From positions 186,001 through 250,000 of the forward strand of contig CAMGYJ010000003.1 of the NCBI GenBank assembly GCA_946122785.1: 64,000 nt of DNA. Direction: 5' to 3'. Origin of the DNA: Linum tenue (lineage: Eukaryota; Streptophyta; Magnoliopsida; Malpighiales; Linaceae). Made by a program: the position numbers and the translations under genes. This document shows, piece after piece, positions 34,422-46,019 of the stretch. The notes under the pieces were generated by a model, which was not told where the DNA came from, ran no database searches, and was given only the letters and a program-made list of their open reading frames with translations. Position 1 is the first letter of the stretch. Every line of letters starts with the position of its first letter.

Positions 34422-37058
34422 TCATCGGGGAATGACTTGAGAGATGTCAGCAACATTATAAGACCAAATCTCTTGGCGGAATTTGGAATTCGTGGCCGTT
34501 ACGGGTTCCAATCTTACAGAAAATGCAGGTTTTTTTGGGGAAGCCATTTTAAGAGCTCCATTTCTCAAAGCCGATGCAACTTCCAACATTGTTGGCCTGT
34601 CGTTGGGATCTTCTTGAACGCACAACAATGCCACTTGCAAACATGTCATCAGCTTACATTGCGAAGAAGAATCGTCCAATGAGGGGTCACAGAATTCCAT
34701 GCCTTCCCCTCTTCTCCATGAGTCATATGCCTACGATGAAATCACAAGTAAGAATTTATCAACCAATCTCAAACTTTTAGTCGAATAGGAAGGGAGAATA
34801 AGTGGAATCATTACATGGTCTAAGAGATGCATGTCTTCATTTGGACCATAGAAATCTTGGGTCCTTTTACTACTAATAATTTGTAGAAGCAAAACGCCAA
34901 AGCTATAGACGTCATACTTTATCGAGTATATCCCATTCTTCACATATTCAGGAGGAACATATCCGCTGCATAACAAATCGTCAATGAGATAAACATTCAT
35001 CTGGTGATTGAGAATCATTAATCACCATTATAAAAAAACATTTATACGTTTAGAGAGATGCTTTAGTGACTTACTAGGTCCCGACAATCTTATTGGTGTT
35101 GGCTTCATACGAATCTTTCATGAAGAGTTTTGCCATCCCAAAATCTGATATCTTCGGGTTCATCTCGTCATCTAAAAGAATGTTGCTTGCCTTTATGTCT
35201 CTATGAATGATAGTGTAGTTGGAGTACTCCTGGAGGTATAAAAGTCCTTGAGTCACTCCTTCAATGATCCTTACCCTAGTGCTCCAATCCATGGTCAACC
35301 TTTTCACTGGATCTGCACCATTATGGACATGACACATAAACTCATTCATTCCTGCGTCAAGCTAGCTCAACTAACAGAGTTAAAGTACAGAAAAAGGCAA
35401 GATTCGTTTACCAAAGAGATGAATATCCAAACTTCTATTCGGCATGAACTCGTAGACCAACATCTTTTCATCATTCTCAGTGCAGAAACCCACAACCCTG
35501 ACCAGGTTCACATGCTGAAGCCTCGCGGTGAGTGACACCTCGTTCGTGAACTCCAGGAGTCCCTGAGTCGACGATTTCGAGAGCCGCTTCACCGCCATTT
35601 CCTCACCTCCAAGGAACACACACTAGGGGGAAAAAAAGGGAAACAAAATTTCATGTTTCAGGAAACCTGTCAGGTTTCAGGGGAAGAAAGCTTTTTACTG
35701 ACCTTGTACACAGGGCCGAACCCACCAGCTCCGAGCAAGTTATCGTCGGAGAAGTCGTTGGTTGCCGTTTTGATTTCGGACAAGGTGAATGCTTGGAGGC
35801 TCGGTGGAGACTCGACGTTGCCCTGGCCGCCGAACGGTGCCGATTTGGCTCGCTGCATTTTGATGAACTCTAGTGGTTTCAAAAGGGGAGATGAGGTTTT
35901 ACCATTCTGATTCTGCAATGCCCTGTTTCGGATGTAGTAAAACAGAGTGATGGCAGCAGCGGACAGAGTAATGAAGATGGCAATTGGGAGCAAGATCTTC
36001 AGCAGGACCCTGTTCCTCCCTTCTTCAATTTCAATGCAAAATTTCAGCAATTGTACTGCCGGAGTAAAAAAAATTCTACTTTGAATTTACTATCTAAGTT
36101 TGATTCCGTCCAAATATCGATTCGGTAAGATTCAGTTCGGCGTGTGGACACCGAATAATTGCCTACTCTTACCACTAACTTATTGCCATTATCTGAGAGG
36201 AGAACTCGAGGAGAAAAAGAGAAAGAACGTACCGGCTGCTTCATGGAGCGGTTTTGCCGGCGGTGAAGGACTGTTAAGGGAAAAACAGCCGGAGGCGTAT
36301 GCTTGATCGGAGCAATAGCAAGCGAACAAGAGCCGCGACGTCTCGTTGGAACCGCACTCCCCACCGGAGTTCATACAATTGCCGCAAGCACCGTCGTATT
36401 TTCCCGTCCACTGAACCCCAAAACCCCGGTAAACCACCTCCGCCAACCTACCCGCCGACCTCACCGGCAAGCTCCCCAGCTCCGTCCGATTCACCGGCAA
36501 CCTAACTAGATACCCGCACGATCCCAACCAACTCCTGACGGAATCCTTCAATCCCCCGAGCAGGTCCTCGCTCGGCAGAAAGTAATACCCTGGACCCTTG
36601 CAATTGAACTGGACTATACTTGGCGGTAGTTGAACGCCGGCAGGCGGCGGCGGGCAATCATTGTAGAGCAAAACAAATTGAGTGTCCGGCGCGAAATGGA
36701 AGAAATCCGTATCCAAGGTGGTGTTTCGCGGAGGGAAGCAGAGGATACTACCTTCGCCGTCTCGCAGAACGGTAAGGGTCCGAGACTGTTGGTCGACTCG
36801 GAGGATCTTGTAGGGTATGGCGAGCAGGCCGATCATCGGAAACACGCTGGCGCTGCAGCTGAGACCGAGGGACGGGAGGCCGCAGTGGCGCGGGCGTTTG
36901 ACCCCCGAGAAAGGGTACCCGATTCGGAAGTCGCCGCATTCGAACTTGCGGCTGCAGTTTTTATAATCTTGCGCTGTAGCGCTGATCATGATGATCGCGA
37001 CGGTGCCGGCAAAAATGGAGAAACAGAGCATTGCTCTTTTTCGACCATTCCCATCCAT
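34422..37058 (-). CDS. Receptor-like kinase 1: LRK10L/WAK-type ectodomain + CRK/S-domain-type kinase (684 aa)
   Basis: Six exons on the minus strand, all GT-AG and in frame: 36233-37058, 35703-36022, 35412-35622, 35075-35312, 34815-34965, 34422-34730. Exon 1 encodes a signal peptide ([20 protein letters not shown]) and a Cys-rich ectodomain like GUB_WAK_bind ([40 protein letters not shown]) plus a WAK_assoc-like end ([27 protein letters not shown]). Exon 2 has a transmembrane helix, a basic stop-transfer (YYIRNR) and the Gly loop [11 protein letters not shown]. Later exons carry [30 protein letters not shown] and a GYVPPEY activation-segment end, so it is an RD kinase with all key residues. 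The kinase wording is CRK/S-domain (DLSV) type, not LRK10L type. It probably senses a wall-derived or other apoplastic ligand; ligand unknown. Confidence 0.9.
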
Positions 37059-37344
37059 TTGCCATTTAGGACAGTGACCAAATTACCAACTCTCTGTTTG
37101 AGGCAGAGGAAATGGAAAAGGATGGAGCAGTGTTTATTGATTTCATCGCAGGGAAAAAAAAAACATTGTTACTTCAATTTTCTCGCCCGGCTGCTTGTTG
37201 TTTTGTTTGCTTAAGCTAGTTACAGCCAACTCTGGAAGATCTTGGATTGGCTTTCACAATGATATGAGTTGTGTACTTTCCACTTCCTGTTTGTTTGTTT
37301 TTTTTTTTTCACAGTTGCATTGTCCCTGATGATGTTTGTATTTT

Positions 37345-37560
37345 AGGGGTTTAACTTGAGAGGTGTCAGCATCATTTATATGGCCAAATCTCTGGCTGGA
37401 ATCTGAAACTTGTGCCAGGGTACGGGTTCTCTTCTTCCTCAAAATGCAAGTTTCGATTTCGGGGAAACCATTCGAAGAGCTTTGATTCTCGGAGTGGATG
37501 CAACTTCCACGGTCTATCTCCCTGTTGTTGAAATCTTCTTGAATGAGTGATAACACCCAA
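37345..37560 (-). pseudogene. Remnant of a receptor-kinase last exon
   Basis: The minus strand reads diverged versions of the last-exon words: IQEDFNNREIDRGSC for [15 protein letters not shown], and the C-terminal pattern up to DADTSQVKPLK for [10 protein letters not shown]. Frame shifts occur within it and no other exons are attached. It lies between the first receptor kinase and the truncated small gene, a leftover of tandem duplication. Confidence 0.65.
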
Positions 37561-37769
37561 ATTGGTGTTACTAGCAAAAATCCGCTCGGTATCGCTTCGC
37601 GTATTACATTTTAAAAAATAATAATTTTTATGTTGACCAAAAAGTGAAAGTCATCTTATTTCATTACTAATCTTATTTCATTACTAATCAAACGTCGCGA
37701 GTGTTCGATTCGATTCTTCAATCTTTCTATCGAGGAGTGACCAAATAGGGGTGTGGGACGCGCGCTACC

Positions 37770-38015
37770 ATGCCTGAATCGTTCTCATTGTTCGACGCTT
37801 ATTCCTCTTCTAGTAGTAGTAATGATGATGACAGCAACATGGCCATCGCGTGTTTGAGGAGGTCGGTCACGTTCCCCGGGGACAAGAGAACGGCGGCGAA
37901 GATGAACAACCGTGGATGGTTGTCATTGGTTCGTTGGGTCGGGGCGACCAAGAAGCGTGGCGCCGCCGGCGAGAATAATGTGGGCACAAACTTTCTGATT
38001 AAGGATGAGAGTTAA
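37770..38015 (+). pseudogene. Small RRPYH-family paralogue that lost the conserved core (81 aa)
   Basis: The frame starts MPESFSLFDAYSSSSSSNDD and continues SNMAIACLRRSVTFPGDKRT to an acidic end (IKDES), closely matching the gene at 32863. The stretch CISIFDMEKRRRPYHRFCDC onward to the Ser-rich segment is missing, removing the whole family core while keeping the frame. 5' and 3' flanks also match. It could be expressed as a core-less protein, but as the core is the only strongly conserved part it is probably non-functional. Confidence 0.75.
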
Positions 38016-38683
38016 GGATGAGAGTTGAAGTGTTCCTTTTGAAGTTGAGATTTAGATTGTTATTCTTTTGGTGTTAGACTAGTGGATTAATCTGAATGTT
38101 ATGGTTCTTAAGTAATTAGAAGAATATTATTGTACATGAAATTTGATCCATGTTATGCATTCATAACATTAAATTAAGTGGAAATGCCCCATTGTTTTAT
38201 GAACTCGTTTTGTACGCAAATTATTGTTAGAGCTAAAGAATTTCTTGGTTAAGGAAAAATTTGATGAGCCTTGTACATTAGCCATAGCGTATGAAAACGA
38301 TACAAGATTTAACTAATGATTGTGAAACTGAAACCGAACCCGAGAAGAAATCTTCTTTGAAGGGGGTTTGTTCATTACTTTTTCCAAGTTTTTAAAGCTT
38401 AGGTTGTAGAGGATTGGGTTAGGTAATTTGATGCCAAAATGTTGAGTTGAAACAAATTATCACTGCCTGTTGTTGTTTTGATTCTTTATGATGATGAATG
38501 GTCGTGTAATTTTCTCTCATGTTTTGATTGAAGTGTTTTCACGTTGAACGGTTTCTCAATCTGTGATCACTGGTACGTTTTCTCAATGAATGAAGATGAT
38601 GATGTTCTTATCTCATAGTTCGTTCAAAGTCTATTAACATCAAAAGAATTTCGGCAACACCTCACCAGAGACGTGTTGTTGTG

Positions 38684-41282
38684 TTATCGGGGTTCGACTT
38701 GAGAGATGTCAGCAACGTTACAAGACCAAATTTCTTGGCGGAATTTGGGAGTCGTGGGAGATACGGGTTCCAATCTCACCGAAAAAGCAGGTTTCTTCGG
38801 GGAAGCCATTTTCAGAGCTCCGGTTCTCAGAGCGAACGCAACTTCCAACATTGTTGGTCTGTCGTTGGGATCTTCTTGAACGCATAGCAACGCCACTTGC
38901 AAGCATGTCATCAGTTTACATTCTGAAGAGGAATCGTCCAATGAGGGGTCACAGAATTCCATACCTTCCCCTCTTCTCCATGAGTCATAAGCCTATAAGG
39001 AAATCACGAGTAAGAACTAATTAATAATATCTCAAACTTTGTTTAAAATAGGAAGGGAGAATAAGTGGAATCATTACATGGTCTAAGAGATGCATGTCTT
39101 CATTTGGACCATAGTAATCTTGGGTCCTTTTGCTGCTAATAATTTGTAGAAGCAAAACCCCGAAGCTGTAGACGTCATACTTTATCGAGTATATCCCATT
39201 CTTCACATATTCGGGAGGAACATATCCACTGCATATATAACATTGTACATCACATAAAACATTTTATTTGGTGATTCGAAGGACCCGTTAGTCACACTAT
39301 TGTCAATAACGATTATGTGTCCAGAGAGATGCTTCGTTGACTTACTAAGTCCCGACAATTTTATTGGTGTTAGCTTCATACAAATCTTTCATGAAGAGTT
39401 TCGCCATCCCAAAATCCGAAATCTTCGGGTTCATCCCATCATCCAGAAGAACATTGCTCGCCTTAATGTCTCTATGAATGATGGTGAAGTTGGAGTACTC
39501 CTGGAGGTACAAAAGTCCTTGAGTCACTCCTTCAATGATCCGAATCCTAGTGCTCCAATCCAAGCTCAATCTTTTAACCGGATCTGCCCCATTATAAATA
39601 AGAGACGAAAATCCATTCATTGCCGAGCCAAACTAGCTTAAGTAACGGTAGCGAAGTACATAGCAAGTAAGAAGCTGTTACCAAAGAGGTGAATGTCCAA
39701 GCTTCTATTCGGCATGAACTCATAGACCAACATCTTCTCATCTTTCTCGGTGCAGAAACCCACAACCCTGACCAGGTTCACATGTTGAAGCCTCGCTGTG
39801 AGTGAGACCTCGTTCGTGAACTCCAGGAGTCCCTGAGTCGACGATTTTGAAAGCCGCTTCACCGCCATTTCCTCATCTCCCGGGAACACACACTAGAAAG
39901 AAGAAGAAAAAAAAAAGTTAATGTTTCATGAAACCTGTCAGGTTTGTGGGGAAGACAGCTTTTTACTGACCTTGTAAACAGGGCCGAACCCACCAGCTCC
40001 GAGCAAGTTATCATCAGAGAAGTCGTTGGTTGCCGTTTTGATTTCAGAGAAGGTGAATGCTTGGAGGCTCGGAGGAGACTCGACATTGCCCTGGCCGCCG
40101 AATGGTGCCGATTTGGCTCGCTGCATTTTGATGAACTCTAGTGGTTTCAGAAGGGGAGATGAGGTTTTACCATTCTGATTCTGCGATGCCCTGTTTCGGA
40201 TGCAGTAAAAAAAAGTGATGGCAGCAACTGACAGAGTAACGAAGGCGGCAATTGGGAGCAAGATCTTCAGCAGGACCCTGTTCCTCCCTTCTTGAATTTC
40301 AATGCAAAAATTTCAGCATCATTGAGACATGACCGAACCAAAATCAAAGCAGAAACAAGGATCAGGATCACACAAAAGTATGTTTGGTTTATTCGATTCG
40401 GTCCAATAAAATTCAATTCGAGGAGAAAAAGAGAAAGATCATACCGGCTTTATCGAGCGCTTTTTCCGGCGGCGGCGAAGCATTGGTAAGAGACAAACAG
40501 TCGGAGGCGTAAGCTTGATCGGAGCAATAGCAAACGAAAGGACGAGTCGCCGTCTCGTTGAAACCGCACTTCCCACCGGATCCCTTACAATTGCGGCAAG
40601 CGTCCTCGTAATCCCCCGTCCACCGCAGCCCAAAACCTCGGTACATCACCGTCGCCAACCAGTCCGCTGACGCCGCCGTAGGCCGCCGGATCCCCAGCTC
40701 CGTCTGATTCGCCGGCATCCCCAGTTCCGTCCGATTCGCGGGCATCCTAACCATAATCCCGCACGATCTCAACCAAGTCCTGACGGAATCCTCGATTCCC
40801 CCAAGCAGGTACTCGCTCGGCAGAAAGTAACCCCCTGAACCGCTGCTGCAATTGAACTGGCCGATGCTCGGCGGGAGTCGAACGCCGGCGTCCGGCGGCG
40901 GGCAATAGTAGTAGAGCAGAGCAAATTGAGTGTCCGGCGCGAAATCGAAGAAACCCGGATCCAAGGTGGTGTTTCGCGGAGGGTAGCAGAGGATATCACC
41001 GTCGCCATCTCGCAGAAGGGTAAGTGTCCGAGACGGTTCGTCGATTCGGAGAATCTTGTGAGGTATGCCGAGGATGCCGATCATCGGAATCGCGATGGCA
41101 CCGCAGATGAGACGCAACGTCGGGAGGCCGCAGTTGGCTGCGCGTTTTGCCCCCGAGAAAGGGTAGCCAATTCTGAAGTCGCCGCATTCGAACTGTCGAC
41201 TGCAGTTTGGATAATCTTGCGCTGCTGTAGCGCTGATTATGATGATGGCGACGGTGCCGGCAAAAATGGAGTAACAGAGCAT
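38684..41282 (-). CDS. Receptor-like kinase 2: LRK10L/WAK-type ectodomain + CRK/S-domain-type kinase (688 aa)
   Basis: Six in-frame exons with the same splice phases as the first gene: 40445-41282, 39971-40290, 39682-39892, 39346-39583, 39078-39228, 38684-38992. Exon 1 has a signal peptide ([20 protein letters not shown]) and ectodomain words [54 protein letters not shown] and FVCYCS. It carries a short internal duplication, [18 protein letters not shown], at about residues 195-212. Exon 2 has the membrane helix and [11 protein letters not shown]; later exons have [32 protein letters not shown] and the GYVPPEY end. An upstream ATG homologous to the first gene's start is out of frame, so 41282 is chosen. 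Part of the duplicated block 37.7-41.6 kb. Confidence 0.9.
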
Positions 41283-41599
41283 TACTCTTCAGTCTTCTCC
41301 CACCGATCCCATCCATTTGGCCATTTATGACAAAATTACCAAAATTACCAAACTCTGTTTGAGGCAGAGACGATGGAAAGGATGAAGCATCGCTTATTGA
41401 TTTCATCGCAGGGATGTTCTTCAATTTTCTCGCCCACCTGTTTGTTTTTTCGTTTGCTTAAGCTAGTTTAAAGCCAACTCGGGAAGATCTTGGATTGGCT
41501 TTCACAACAATAAGAGTCGTCTACTTTCCACTTCCTGTTTGTTTTCTTTTCTCACAGTTGCATTCTCCCTGTGATTTGTACGTGTTTTATTACATGGAT

Positions 41600-41915
41600 T
41601 CAACTTGAGAGAGGTCGGTGGTAAAGAGTGGTATAAGATTCAACATAATATTTTCCAACTACTCGAGTTATTGGGACCCATTGATTTATGACATAGTATT
41701 AGAGTTGGTTTGACCAAGTGGTCGTGTGTTCGAATCTCCACGTCTCTCAATATTAACTGTTGATTATAGCACAAGATAGGGTGGACATGTGCAAACTTCA
41801 AGCTCATGGGTTGGCTTTCGTTTGAGTGAGCGTGTTAGAGAATGGTATAAGATACGACATAACTTTCTTTCAACAACTAGAGTTATTGGGACCAGTTGGT
41901 TTATGACGGTCAACC
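41600..41915 (+). repeat. tRNA-like dispersed repeat inside the receptor-kinase array
   Basis: Shares TATTAGAGTTGGTTTGACC, GTCGTGTGTTCGAATCTCC, ACTCGAGTTATTGGGACC and GGCTTTCGTTTGAGTGAG with the repeats near 23.4-24 kb. GTTCGAATC is a tRNA B-box-like word. It sits between two receptor kinases beside an exon remnant. Confidence 0.5.
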
Positions 41916-41929
41916 CCATATGGCCAAAT

Positions 41930-42117
41930 TTGTTGTTGTAAGATAAAATTCGTGGCAGATACCATTCAAAGAGCTCTGGTTCTCGGGATCTTCTTGAACG
42001 CACAACATTTTTACTTGCAAACATGTCATCAAACGTACATTGTGAAGAGTAATCATTCAATGAAAGTTCACAGAATTCCACGTCTTCCCCTCCTCTCCAT
42101 GAGTCGTAAGCCTACGA
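41930..42117 (-). pseudogene. Remnant of a receptor-kinase last exon (internally deleted)
   Basis: The minus strand begins AYDSWRGGEDVEFCELSLND, matching the start of the last exon ([20 protein letters not shown]), then loses frame with only pieces of the [12 protein letters not shown] region. No companion exons are present. Confidence 0.7.
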
Positions 42118-42599
42118 AATCACAAGAACTTTAAAGATCTCAAACTTTTTTTTTTAATAGAAAGAGAGGAATAAGTGGAATGGTCTAACCGTTTTTATTT
42201 GCATTGCTTGAGAAACTTGATTTCGGTGTACAATGAACAAAATTGTTGCGGACTTGTGTGACTTCTTCAACCTTTTCAATGATTACACATTGAACAATAA
42301 TCACAATATTTGTGTGCCTCTCTTGTGTTTTGTTAGGGGGGGGATTTGTTGTGTCCGTTTTTGCTTTGCCTTGTGTATTGAAGTTTTGCCTTCCTTCGCG
42401 AGGCATTGGCACGTTGAGCCTTGTTTGGACGTTGAATGATTTCTCGATCACTCATACTCTTCCTTGATGAACGTCGGAGATAATCTTCTCCCTCCCTACA
42501 ATATTTTCCATCCCGAGTTACAATGTCCAAGTTGATGGAATCCTGCATCTTGGAAATGACAATGTCTTTGTCTAGCTCTACAACACAATTTGTGTTGTA

Positions 42600-45518
42600 T
42601 CAACGGGGTTCTACTGAAGAGATGTCAGAAATATTATACGTAAACATTTCTTGCTGGCATCTAGAATTCATGGCAGACATCATTTCCCTTCTCACAGAAA
42701 ATGCAGGTACCTTGGGGACATCCATTCTCCGAGCACCGTTCTTCAAAATAGATGATACTTCCAACATTGTTGGCCTGTCATCGGGATCTTCCTGAATACA
42801 CAACAGTGCTACTTGCAGACAGTTTATCATCTTACATTGTGAAGATGAATCATCCAATAAAGGGTCACAAAATTCCATTCCTTCCCCTCTTCTCCATGAA
42901 TCGTAAGCCTGTGGAAATCACATTCTCACAAGTTATAGCATTGCAAAAGATTTTATACATGAAACTTTGTCAAGATAGGAGGGAGGGAACAGGTGACTTA
43001 TTACATGGTCTAACAGGTGCATGTCTTCTTCTGTACCATAGTAACATTGGGTCCTTTTGCCGCTAATGATTTGCAAGAGCAAAACCCCGAAGCTGTAGAC
43101 GTCGTATTTCATTGAATATATCCCATGCTTCACGTATTCAGGAGGAACGTATCCACTGCATACCACATTGTACATGAGACACATACATATCATTCTTCGA
43201 TCCAAGAGGATATATTAATAGTCATCACGCTAAAAAAATAAGTATTTGTTCATAGATGTGTTATGAAGACTTACTAGGTTCCGACAATCGTGTTGGTGTT
43301 TGCTTCGTCCAGATCTTTCCCGAACAATTTTGCAATCCCGAAATCTGAAATCTTCGGATTCATCCCATCATCCAGAAGAACATTGTTGGCCTTTATATCC
43401 CTGTGAATAATGGTGAAGTTGGAGTACTCCTGGAGGTACAAAAGTCCTTGAGTCACTCCTTCGATGATCCTAACCCTAGTGTTCCAATCCAGGCTCAATT
43501 TTTTCACTGGATCTGCCCCCATGGTAGCCAGGAAACCAAAATCATTGAATCATTCTTGTGACAACTATCACTAATGAAGTATGATAAAAGAAACCTTTAC
43601 CGAAGAGGTAAATGTCCAAGCTTCTGTTGGCCATGAACTCGTACACCAGCATCTTCTCTTCATACTCAGTGCAGAACCCCACGACCCTTACCAGGTTCAC
43701 ATGCTGAAGCCTCACGGTGAGCGAAACCTCGTTCGTGAACTCCAGGAGCCCCTGAGTCGACGATTTCGAGAGCCGTTTCACCGCCATTTCCTCACCTCCA
43801 GGGAACACACACTAGAAAGAAGAAGAAAAGAGTTCATGTTTCAGGAAACCTGTCAGGTTTCAGGGGAAAGAAAGCTTCACTGACCTTGTAGACATGGCCG
43901 AACCCACCAGATCCGAGCAAGTTGTCAGTGGAGAAGTCGTTAGTCGCTGCTTTGATTTCGGAGAAGGTGAATGATTGTAGATTTGGAGGAGACTCGACGT
44001 TGAATGGTGACAATTTGGATGACTGCAGTTTGTTGAATTCTGGTGGCTTGGGAAGGAGAGATAAGTTTTTACTGCTCTGTTTCTTCAATCCTCTGCTTCG
44101 GAAGTGATGAAACATAGCGATGGCGGTGAGGGACAGAGTAATGATGGCAGCAATTGGGAGCAATATTCTCAGCAAAACCCTTTTCTTCGCTTCTGGAATT
44201 TCAATACAAGTTTTGTAAGATTTAGGGTAAAAAAAGGTCGAGAAAATTACTCGAAAATATTACCCTTTAATAAATCTCCACCATCAAAACACCTAAAAAC
44301 ACACTGCTTGTGAAATAGTATCGTTGATTCGATGGCAACAAACTCTTGTCGGAGTCTATATTAGTAGACGATTTTTAATGCAACGAAACAGATGAATTAT
44401 AGGTTACAACGATTTCAGTACAAATTATTCTACTGTTAATTTTTAGTAGAAACTCCCATACGAATCTACAATTCTTGCTAAAAGGTTTTTAGAGATTGTT
44501 TGATTTATGGATTTGAGTAAGTCAAAAACTACATTTTTTATAAGTTAATTATAGCTCACGGAAACCTCTCAATTTTCGAAAATTCGATGTAACAATATCG
44601 ATTCATTGAGCAATTCAACCAATTGTCGTGATCAATATAAAACGAGAACTGACTAACTAAGGGGGAAAAGAACAAAATCGTACCGGTTTTATCGAACGCA
44701 TTTCCCGGCGGCAAACCACTGCCACCGACCAAACATCCGGCGGCGTAAGCCTCACCGGAGCAATAGCAAGCGAACGAACCCGACGCCGTCTCATTGGAAC
44801 CGCACTCCCCACCGGACTTCACACATTCGGCACAAGCACTAACGTAACCCCCCGTCCACCGCAGCCCATAACCTTGGTAAATCGCCGCCGGCAGCCTCTT
44901 CGCCGACGCCGGCGGCGATCTCTCCAGCTTCGTCCGATTCACAGGGACCATAACCCGATTCACGCACGACCCCAACAATTTCCTGACGGAGCCCTCGAAT
45001 CCCCCGAGCATGTCCTCGCTCAACAGGTAGTAACCCTCGCGCCCATCGCGGCCGCAATTGAGCTCGCCCAAGCTCGCCGGCAGCTGCGTCCCGTACTCCG
45101 GCGGCGGGCAGCCACGGTACACCGCCAAGAATTGAGTGTCCGGCGTGAAATCGAACGGGACCGGGTCCACGGTGGCGTTCCCGGGATCGTCGTCGGAGCA
45201 GAGAATTCCCCTGTAGTCGCTCCGGAGGACGGTTAGGGTCCGAGACGGCTCGTCGATGTCGAGAATTTTGTGGCGTTGGCCTGAGATGGCAATCGTTGGA
45301 ACTATGCCGCCGCTGCAATTGAGATTGAACGCCGGGCGGCCGCAATAGGCAGGGCGGTTCAGCCCCGAGAAAGGGTAACCGATTCGGACGCGGCCGCATT
45401 CGAACAGCCGGCTGCAGTTGGCGTAATCTTGCGCTGCAGCGGTGATCGCGATGATGGCGACGGCGGCGCCGGCGTAAATGGGAAAACAGAGCATTACTCT
45501 TCTTCGACCATTGGCCAT
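42600..45518 (-). CDS. Receptor-like kinase 3: LRK10L/WAK-type ectodomain + CRK/S-domain-type kinase (683 aa)
   Basis: Six in-frame exons: 44684-45518, 43885-44192, 43601-43811, 43275-43512, 43005-43155, 42600-42908. Exon 1 has a signal peptide ([20 protein letters not shown]) and ectodomain words [52 protein letters not shown] and [10 protein letters not shown]. Exon 2 is 12 bases shorter than in the other two (a four-residue gap before NVESPP) and carries the membrane helix and [11 protein letters not shown]. Kinase words are [30 protein letters not shown] and GYVPPEY. Intron 1 is longer (491 bp). It is the most diverged of the three intact copies, and its ectodomain is most like the truncated copy at 47225. 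Confidence 0.9.
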
Positions 45519-46019
45519 TAATCACTATGAATAAAATGACTGATTTTGTACAGGGCAATGAATACAAGTATCGTTTTCATCGCGGACAATCGATGATGTT
45601 TAAGATGGGGATTAGGAGAGTTTCAAAATTCTCGTTCGGCTCCATTTAGTGAATCTTGAAGCTAATCAACTAGACTACAAACAATTTTGTGACGTCTTCT
45701 CGATTGAAGTTATAAAATAAATAAACATCTCAAAATGTAAGGACTTGTTATTCACCACAATGATGCGTCCTCTAAATAACCAATAATTTTAAATTTTCTG
45801 CCGAATACTTTGTGCTGATAGCATAAATTTGCACGTGAATGACTAAACACTAAACCCTAATTCCCTAAATTCTCATATATAATTCCCTAAATTTGTTCTT
45901 AGGGTTTAAGGTTTGGAAAATTATGGTCTAAGATTTACTAATTTGAGTTTAGCACCTAGGATTCACTCATTCGAGAATTTAAGATTTAACATTTTAACTC
46001 AAAGCATGTAGTGTGATAT

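Noticed and set aside
36299..37214. Plus-strand frames opposite the receptor-kinase first exon (also at 40926, 44874 and 54364)
   Set aside because: Mirror frames of conserved GC-rich ectodomain exons; the minus-strand product has clear domains.
41690..41760. Possible tRNA gene
   Set aside because: Only B-box-like GTTCGAATC and an A-box-like word are visible; no acceptor-stem pairing fits, and the sequence belongs to a dispersed repeat.
44839..45567. Minus-strand 242-residue frame overlapping receptor kinase 3
   Set aside because: Arg/Pro-rich shifted frame of the ectodomain exon, without domain similarity.
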